Shown: positions 54,101 through 63,100 of the stretch, piece by piece
Layout: each line of letters begins with the position of its first letter
How positions within the stretch are numbered: position 1 is the first letter of the stretch
Origin: Prauserella marina
Lineage (GTDB): Bacteria; Actinomycetota; Actinomycetes; Mycobacteriales; Pseudonocardiaceae
Assembly: GCF_002240355.1 (NCBI RefSeq)
Contig: NZ_CP016353.1
Coordinates: 4,813,001-4,877,000 of the forward strand
Direction of reading: 5' to 3'
Length of the DNA: 64,000 bases
The notes under the pieces: generated by a model
Databases searched by the model: none
What the model saw: only the letters and a program-made list of their open reading frames with translations
Told to the model about the DNA's origin: nothing
Translations under genes and position numbers: made by a program

Positions 54101-57100
54101 GACCACGAGCACGCACATATCGGTCGAGCTGTGGCGCCAACTCCACCGAAGCGTCGAATGGCAGGACCAGCCCACCGCGTTTCCAGGCGATCTCCTTGCC
54201 GGACGACGTGAACGTCACCGTCGCGGCTACCCCGTCCGGCCACCGCACCGTCGCCGTGACGCCGGTTTCCCGCACCGCCGGACCGCTGAACAGAGAACGG
54301 AAATCAGGTTCCTCAAGAAGCCTCGCCATCCGTTCCGCGAAAGTACCGGCATTCCCTGACCGCGACGCGATCTCGCCGAGCGACGTCCTCGCCAGCTCAT
54401 GAATGTCGGCGGCAAGATGTTCCTGGCCGGGCAATCCCGTCAGCCACTGGGCGGCGAGCACCGAAACCAACTCGGCCACGACCTCGTCCGCGACCACCTG
54501 CGACAACCCCTGCGGCCTGGAAAGCCCGGCCACTCCGGTTGACCGCTGGTTGACCAGAACACGATGCGCCACCTCGCGCACGGCACGCAACACAAGATGG
54601 CCCACCGTCACGTCACGGCCGACCCCCAACTCCAGCCGCGGCACATCGGAACCCGGTACCCACACGAGCCTCGCGTCCGTACCCGGTTGTCCACTGAGGA
54701 CATGGAGCGAGTCGAACAGACCCGGAACGAGCGGCTCGACGGAAGAGGCGAGATCGCCAAGCACTTCGCCTAGTCCACGGGTCACCATGGCCTCGACAAC
54801 GGGAGCCGCTTCTTCCAGGTCCCTGCTGGAAAGCACCACCCTGTTGAACTCCACCGCCGATCCTGGCCGCAACGGCCTGCCGGAGCGGAAAATCCCGCCG
54901 GTGACCTCGGCGCGGAAACGGTCGCCGACGATCTCGGCCGTCGCGGCGTCGCCGCGAAGGATCGTGGTCGCCGCGTCCATCACGGCCTGCCGCGCCAGAT
55001 CGAGCACGGTCGTCCGGTGTCCTCGCGTGACCTCGGGAAGACGGTGGATGGCCTCCTCGATCGCGTTTTCCGCCTCACTGACCGAGACGAACCGCGCCCG
55101 AAGACCATTCCACGGCTGGAAGAAAGCACCCCGCGCGACGACTCGCGCACCCGCCATCGCGACACCGCGCACTGCTTGCCGGGTCAGGTCTGTCACCGTG
55201 TCGACAACAGTGTCGGCGGGAAGCAACAACCCGGTCGGCAACGGCTGCCTTGTCCGGACCGAATCCGTCCCGGCACGCTCGGCACGCTCTCCGATATCGG
55301 ACAGCTGGTTTCCGGTTTCGACCCTTTCCGCGATGAGCGACCTTCCGGCCTTGATCTCGGCATCCCGGTCGAATCGCGCCGAGGGCTTACCTCGCAGGAA
55401 CAGGCGCCAGTCCCCGCGTATCGGGGACAGACCTTCGAAATGCCGCTCCACCGCGCTCAGGTACGGATCGTCGCCGGGAACATGCGCGCTCACCGCGAGT
55501 TCGGGGGCGACGACGGAGACTCCCAGCCGGTCCGCGAGCTCCTGAGCGTAGGTTCCCCGTTCGATCATTCCGGCGACGTACTCAAACCCACCCGAAAGCC
55601 AGCGGGTCAATGCACTTCCGTCCAGCGTCTGGCCGAATTCGCGCAACCGGGTGGCGATCCCCGACTTCCGGGTCCCCGGACGGGGCCGTCCCGAATCCTG
55701 AAGATCGAGGAAAATGCCACGCCCTCCCACGGGGAAGGTCTCGATCAGCGCCGCGAGCTCGGTCGGCGTCAGCGGCTCCTCACCGGGCACGTCGTGCACG
55801 GTGACGGTGTACCGCGTGGGATGGTGACTGACCGGGAAATCGCCGCCCATGACGAAACCGTCGGGAAGGACGGTTCCAGCGTCCCTGATGGCGCGCAGCC
55901 GCTGCGGAAGCTGCTCATAGCGGATTTGCAGCTCGCTCATCTCGTCGGCCGACAGCGGGTAGCGCGCTTCGGCAGCCGACATGAGGTACTGCTGCCTTGC
56001 GTACATCGGCGTCCGCGGAACGTCCGCGGCGAAGGATTCGGCATTCCGGCCGGTCTGCCGAGCCGTGTACTCCGCGTAGGTCCCGACCCGGAAATCCTGG
56101 TTCATCGCGGCAAACCGCGCAAGTTCATGCGGGCTCAGCGGACCATCCGCCCGCAGGTAGTGACCGAGTTGCGGTTCGAGCTCGGCTGCCGGATCGAACG
56201 GCAGGATGAGCCTGCCTTTTCGCCACGCGAGTTCGTTGCCGAACGGCACGAGTGTCGCCGGAGCAATCACCCCGTCCTGCCACGACACGAGCGCTTCCAC
56301 GGAACCGTCCACTACGGACGAGACGGACAAGGCGTCACTGAACTCGGGATCGGCCGCCAACGCCCGTGCACCGGCCACGAAATCGGCATCCATGCGATCG
56401 GCAGGCGCGGTGTGAAGCGCGATCTCGGCACCAGGTCCCGACCCCGCGACACCGTCCACATAGGCCGACCCCTCGACCGCTTCCCGCGCATCGCTCGCGT
56501 GCTCGGCGAAGTCGTGCCCCGCCAGCTCGCGAAGGTCGTCAGGAAGTCGCTGGCCCTCCGGCAGCCGTTCCGCCAGCCAGCGAGCAGCCGACCGCGACAC
56601 CAACTCGGCGGCGACCTCGTCCTCGACGACCCGCGACTCGTCGAGCCCTTCGGGCCGGGTCGTCCCGCGCTGCTCAACCGAAAGCCAATGGGCCACCTCG
56701 TGCATCACCCAGGTGACCAGATGGGCCACCGTCACGCCGTCGCCTACTCGCACCTCAAGGCGCGGCAACTCCGCACCCTGGTCCCACACCAACCGTGCAT
56801 TCGGGGTGCCGCCTTCGGCGACCCGCGAGACCGACCGCAGCAACACCGGCACCAGTTCGGCGCCCCTCGCGGCAAGCTCGCCACCCAGAGCCTCGTCCAG
56901 GCCCGCCGTCACCATCGCCTCGACGAACGGACTCACCGCGACCAGGTCACGTCGCGAACGCACGGATGACAGCAAATCGACCCGCTCGCCTCTCGGCGGC
57001 TCCCCCGTCGGCATCCCCCGCCGGATCTCGGTCAGCAGCGTGGAAACCCTCGCGAACCCCGCGTCCGCGCCGGAAAGGGCGTCCGCGACCAAGAACGGCG

Positions 57101-60100
57101 AGCCTGTCTCGGTACCGGCGAACTCGTCGGCCCGAGACTCGCTGTGGATCGCCACCTGAGCGGTGATGGCGAGCCTGCGCAGGCCCGCCGCGGCGCGGGC
57201 ATAGTCGGCCTTGCCCTCGTCGGCCGCCAGCACGAGGTCGGTCATCCACTCGGCATAGTCATTGACCTCGGCGAGCCAGTCCTCGCCCGTCTGCCGCAGC
57301 AGATCGCGTCGCGATGCCAGCGTGGTCTCCAGCACGGCCCGGCGTTCGCCGCTGCGCTCGGCGTTGGCGAGGTCTCCCCTCGCCAACGCGGTCTTCTCGT
57401 CGCGAGCCGCCTCCCGCCAGTCCGCTCGCAACTCGCGCAGGGTCGCCGCGTCGCTGCGCCATGCGTCCCAGTCGAACGACAGCTCGTTGATTCGCCACGC
57501 GGTGGAGCGAACCGACGTCGGCATCGCCCCGTCGTCGCCCCAGCTGGGTTCGGGCCGCCCTGGCGCGGCCGTCGCGGCCACGAGCTGCCGCACGGCCGTC
57601 TCCAGCTCGACGAGCCGGGTCGCCGCGTAGTCCGCGCCCACGGCGGCCAACTGTCCTTCATGGACTCGGGAGAACAGTCTCCCCGATGCGGCAAGGGCTC
57701 TGCGGATAGTCAGCCAGGCACGGCCTTCGGCATCGGGCCGGGCAGCCATGACGCCGCTCAGGAGCGAGCGCAACCCGAGTAGGGCGTGTTCGAGTTCCAC
57801 GAGGTGTTCGTACGTCGGCTGTGTTTCGGCGATCGCCGATACCCGCAGATCCAGTGCCGCCACGAATCTCGCGACATCGGCCATCGCGGTCACGAGACCG
57901 GGTTCCGACAACGCGCGGACGTGAGCCACCAACTCCCGCGCGGTCACGCCGGAAGCCAACCGGTGGGCGGGATCGAAGTGACGTGTGGCGAAACCGGTGT
58001 CAGGCCGGTGGGGATGTTCGGCGACCAATCCGAACGGTCGAGGCTCTTCACCACCGACGCTCACGGAGACTTCGATGGGGGCGAGCTCGCCGAACCGGCT
58101 CGTCTCGCCCTGCCCCAGCACGGCCACCGTCACGGGAGTGCCCAGCGAACCGCCGTCGCTCACCCTGTCGTCGTCGACGAAGCCCCGGTAGACACCATCC
58201 TCTTCGGAGTATCGCAGTCGAGCACGCCACAGCATCCGTCCCGCCCCGTCGGGCGACCAGCCTTCGACGATCCCGGTGTGCTTGTGGAGATTGGGCCGCA
58301 CGGAGAGCGAATAACTCCTCTCGTCGTCCGCACTCCGATAGTTCCACACCACTTCACTACGGGTGATGCCTAGCCGTACCAGGTCGATATTGCGCGTCCA
58401 CGCGGCGATCACTCGTTCGCCGAGGGTCGGCTCGCGCCGTTCCGGGATTGGCGAGACCGGAGATTCGGACTGTCCGGAGTGGAAGGCGATCTCGGCATTG
58501 TTGCCCTTGCCCGCGATACCCGCGGCGTAGTCCGAACCCTCGGTCGCATTCCGCACGGTGTCCGCGTACTCGGCGAACTCATGTCCGGCCAGCCTGCCGA
58601 GATCCGCTGGCAACCGCTGCCCCTCCGGCAGTTTCTCCGCCAACCACCGAACGGCCAAGTGTGACACCAGTTCCGCCGCGACCTCGTCCTCGACGACCCG
58701 GGATTCGGGCAAGCCCTCGGGCCGCCCAGGACCCCGTTCACCCACCGTGAGCCAGTGCGCGACCTCGTGCATCACCCACACCACAAGGTGAGCCACCGTC
58801 ACATCGGAGCCGAGCCGCACCTCAAGCCGAGGCAAGTCCGCGCCCTTGTCCCACACCAACCGCGCGTCCTCGTCGACGTCATGCGGGGTGTCCGAAACCG
58901 AATCCAGCAACACCCGCGCCAGCTCCGCGCCGCGCGCCGCCAGGTCACCACCCACGACCGCATCGAGCCCGAGCGCCACCATCGCACCGACCGAAGCGCT
59001 CGACTCCTCCAGGTGCCACGGGGAAATCACCTTGGTCATCAGACCCGGCGTTTCCGGCCACCGCGGTTTCGGCTCCAGCAGATAGTCGCGGCTCAGGTTT
59101 CCATCGACACCGCGGACAGCGGAGAGCGCGGCGTCGGCACGTGACCGCGCCTCCTCGATCGCCGTACCGGTTGCGTCCGGCTCGCCCAACAGCCGGTCGA
59201 GCTCCCGTTGGGCTTCCGTCCACTTCGCACCGGCGCGGGCGTAGTCGCGGAGAAGCACCGCGGCGCGCACGAGCTCGCTCTTCCGCTTCGGGACGATCTC
59301 GACTGATCCGGCCGCGGCTGCGTGGGCGTCGGCGGCATGAACCGCGTCGTCGGCGTAGTCGGCCAGCCTCTCCGCGTCCGCCACCCAGTCCTCGGACGTC
59401 GGCAGCAAGCCGCGCCTCATCGCCAGAGTACGGTCCAGCGCGGTTCGCCCGGCTTGGATCCGGTCGACTTCGACGAAGTCGCCTCGGTTACGCGCCATCA
59501 GCTCGTCGAAACCGGCCTTCCGCCATTCCGTACGCAATAGCAGCAGGTACTTCAGATCCCAGCTCGTCGCCTGCCAGTTACGCCGCAATTGCTCGATCTG
59601 GCCGAGGAAACGCTCGGTCAACCCCGCCGCGCCCTCCTCACGCGGGTCGAGAAGCGAAGGGTCCACCGGACTTGCCGCGATGGCGAACCGCCGGAACGCG
59701 GTCTCCAGGGCAACCAGCCGAGTCTTGACGGCATCACCATCCGGTGGCCGCACCGCACGCCAAACGTGACCGGTTACAGGCTCTATGGCCGCAAGGGCAC
59801 CGCGCACTACCTGCCAGGCCTCGTCCTCAAGATCAGGACGTTTCACGACGAGCTGTTCCAGCATCACGCGCAGGTCATCCAGCCCTGTTTCCAGCATCTC
59901 AAGCGTAAGCTCCTCCGACGGGTCGTTCACGAAGCGGAGCAGATGCTTGTTAAAGTGACCGACCGTCCGGGCGATCCGTTCCGCCATGTTCCTGAATTCG
60001 GCAGTGCCACCGTCAGTCGAGTACGGCGAAATATTCCTGGCCCATTCGAGCAAGGCAGAAAGTGTATTACCCGAAGCCAACTCTTGTTCGGCTTTGACGA

Positions 60101-63100
60101 ATTTTGCAGCGTACCCGATAAATCGGCGTCGGGATGGAACCTCCCTGAACAACTCGAATCGTTGCTCGTCCTCGGAACCCACCCGGATCGATAGCGCTTC
60201 GTGCGCGGCGTCGCTGAACCGCTGCTTCCCTGGCCGCAGCACTACGGCGGCTCCTGGCGAAACACCGCCGCCACCCGATTCGGAAGTGCCGACCACACCC
60301 TCGTAGAACTGGCCGATTCTGGAGAACCGCAGCCGGGCCTCCCACAGGACCCGGCTCACGGCATCAGCCGATTCCGCCCGAACGACCAGCGTGTCCTTGC
60401 GACGAGGCCGCGTCACCACCAGCCGGTAGGACACGGCCGGATCAATACTCCGGTAGGCGAAGAACTCCTCGGAATCGCGTTTCCTCGACGCGGCGAACCG
60501 CTCCAGCGGGCCCGGGTTGCGCCGCGTCTGCTGCCGCGAGTTAGACCCTTCCGCGCCGGACACGCTGCCAGCGTCGGACTCCCCCGCGCCTCCAAGCCGG
60601 AGTGCGGGCAGTGCGGCCGGATCGAGCATCGAGTCCGGAAGGCTCGTCAACCACCGGGCGGCAAGATCCGACACCAGCTCAGCGGCATCCACAGTGGACG
60701 GTTCGGCGGGCTCGCCCTCGACCGGTGCCGCTTCCCGCCCTCCTTCCGACAACCAGCGGGCGACCTCACGCATCACCCATTCGACGAGGTGCGCCACCGT
60801 CACGAAGGCGCCCACGCGCACCTCAAGGCGCGGCAACGCCTCGCCCCGATTCGGCACGAGCCTGGCGTTCGCGTCCACCCCCTGCGCGAGCGGGGACACC
60901 GACGCCAGCAACGCGGGTACCAGCGCGGCTGCTCGCGCCCCGAGTTCGCCACCCACGATCTCCTGGTAACCCAGCGACGCGAGCGAACCGACGATGCCGG
61001 AGACCTCCGAGAGGGCATGCACCGAGGTCACGAGGCGACCGAGGTCGAAAGCAGGGAGACTGCTCGCGACCTCGTAGCCGTTCCTCCACTGCCACGGGAC
61101 GTCGACTGTCTTCCTGGACCGGGTTTCTGGCGATCGACGTGCGGTGACCGCTTGGTTCCTCGCTTCGGCGATCGCCTTCTCCGCGGCTCGCCACGCCTTG
61201 TCGGCGGCCTCGGCGTACCACGCGGGGTCGCCGTTCCCGACACCGGCCACGATGTCGTTGGCCACGGCCTCGGCGTGCAAGGCGCTGCCGATCGCCATCG
61301 AAAGCTGGTTCAACGCGCCGACAGACTCGGCAGAGCCTTCGCCGGCGCTGTCCGACACGGCCGATTCCATGGCCCTGACGTGCTCCGCCACGGCGGCCTG
61401 CAATTGCCTTGCCTGATCGGCCAGTCCGCGAGGCTCCCGCTCCAGCAGGTCGCTCAGACGTCGCGTCAGCGGACCTTCGCGCAACTGTGCGGCCTCGGAG
61501 GGCAGGCCCTCCTCTTCGAGTTTGGCGGCGATGTCGGAGAGTTCGCTCCACTCGGCCCGCCAGGTCCGGATCGACTCCGCCGCGCGACGCGAAGCCCGCG
61601 AGCCGGGAAGCAGGTCGGCGAACCGGGGCCGAGCCCCCTCCGGCGTGTCGGGGCGCAGGTACGGCGGAATACGGGTTGTGTGCGCGAGTCGCCGGACGGC
61701 GTGTTGGAGAGCGTCCACGCGGGCGCGCGCCTGCCGGACCCCAATCTCGTCGAGCAGTGCGGCCACCCGGCCTGGCAGCGCGTCGTCGGTCAGTTGCCGA
61801 CGGCGAGACAGCGCGTCGGCGACCGCGCGGGCCTCCGTCAGCACTCGTTCGGCGTCCAATGCCAGATCGGGGCGAACCGGTACTCGCGTGGGCCGCAGCA
61901 GCGCGCTCAGTTCGTCGGCGACCTCGCCTGCCTTCTGCCCGAGCAGCTCCGTTGACAGCCCGGAGGAATCCCGGGCAAGCTCGTCCAGCCTGGTCACGAA
62001 CTCCATGACGTCGGCAACGGTGACCGTGCGCTCCGGCCCCGAGATCACCGTCATCGCCGCCAACTCGCCAGAGACGAGTGGCTCAGCGGCTTCGGTGCCG
62101 GTCTTTTCCGGTGCGAGCACCACGCTTCCGGGGTGGAGGGACAGTAGTTCCGCGAGCCGGGACCACGCTCGGTCCGCGTCGTCACGAGCACCCGTCACCT
62201 CGACGAAAGAGCCCGGCGTCGATCGGTCCAATCGTTGCGTCGGACGAGTTTCCGCCGCGATGACCGCGCCGACCGCGTCCCGTACCGCCGAGAGCCGTAC
62301 CGCCAGTTCGGTCAACGATGTGGTGTCGGTGGGTTTCGCCGCGGCTACGAGACCGGCGGCCTTCGCCGCGGTCACGAGATCTGCGACCAGTGCGTCGGTG
62401 TCGCCGATCAGCCGTCCCGGAGTGCCCTCTGCATTGGATCGCATCGTGCTGAACCCAGCCAGCCTGACGTCGATGCGGGCCCGCAGCCGGTCCTTGTTGT
62501 CGCCAAGTTCGGAAACGAACGCGTGAGGCGCGTCCTGAGCACGCAGGTCCGCCACCGCGCTCTCGGTCGCCGACAGCAGGACCGTGTCCGCACGCAGCTT
62601 TTCGGCGACATCGCGCAGCGCCTGCCGCTGCCGGTTCAGTGCCTCGAACCGGGGCAGGACCGCCTCCAGTGACGGCTCCATCGTCTGCTCTGCCAACGGA
62701 CTTCCGACGGCAGCTGTGCCATCGGCCGTCCCGAGTCCGCGTACCGCCCGCTCCAGCTCAAGGCCCAGTTCCGCCGCGATGTTCCAATGGAGAACGGCCC
62801 GGTGCCGCGACGTACGGGCCGCTACCTCGTCGCCTCGGATCGACGCGTCGACAGCGCGCAGGGCATGTCCCTTCGCGCCTTGCGTGTCCACGAGAACGTT
62901 CCAGGGGTTGTCCGCATCGCTGCCGAGGTGGCCGGTGAGCTGGGACCGGTAGGCGGTCAGGACGTTCAGCACGTGCTCGATCCGGCCCGCCTGGCCCGGC
63001 GCAGCGGCCATCGCCTTACGCAGAAGTGAACCGAGTTCCATTGTGGACCGGTCGATCTCGTCCTCGACGGCACCCGGCACACCACGTTCGCCCCTGCTCG

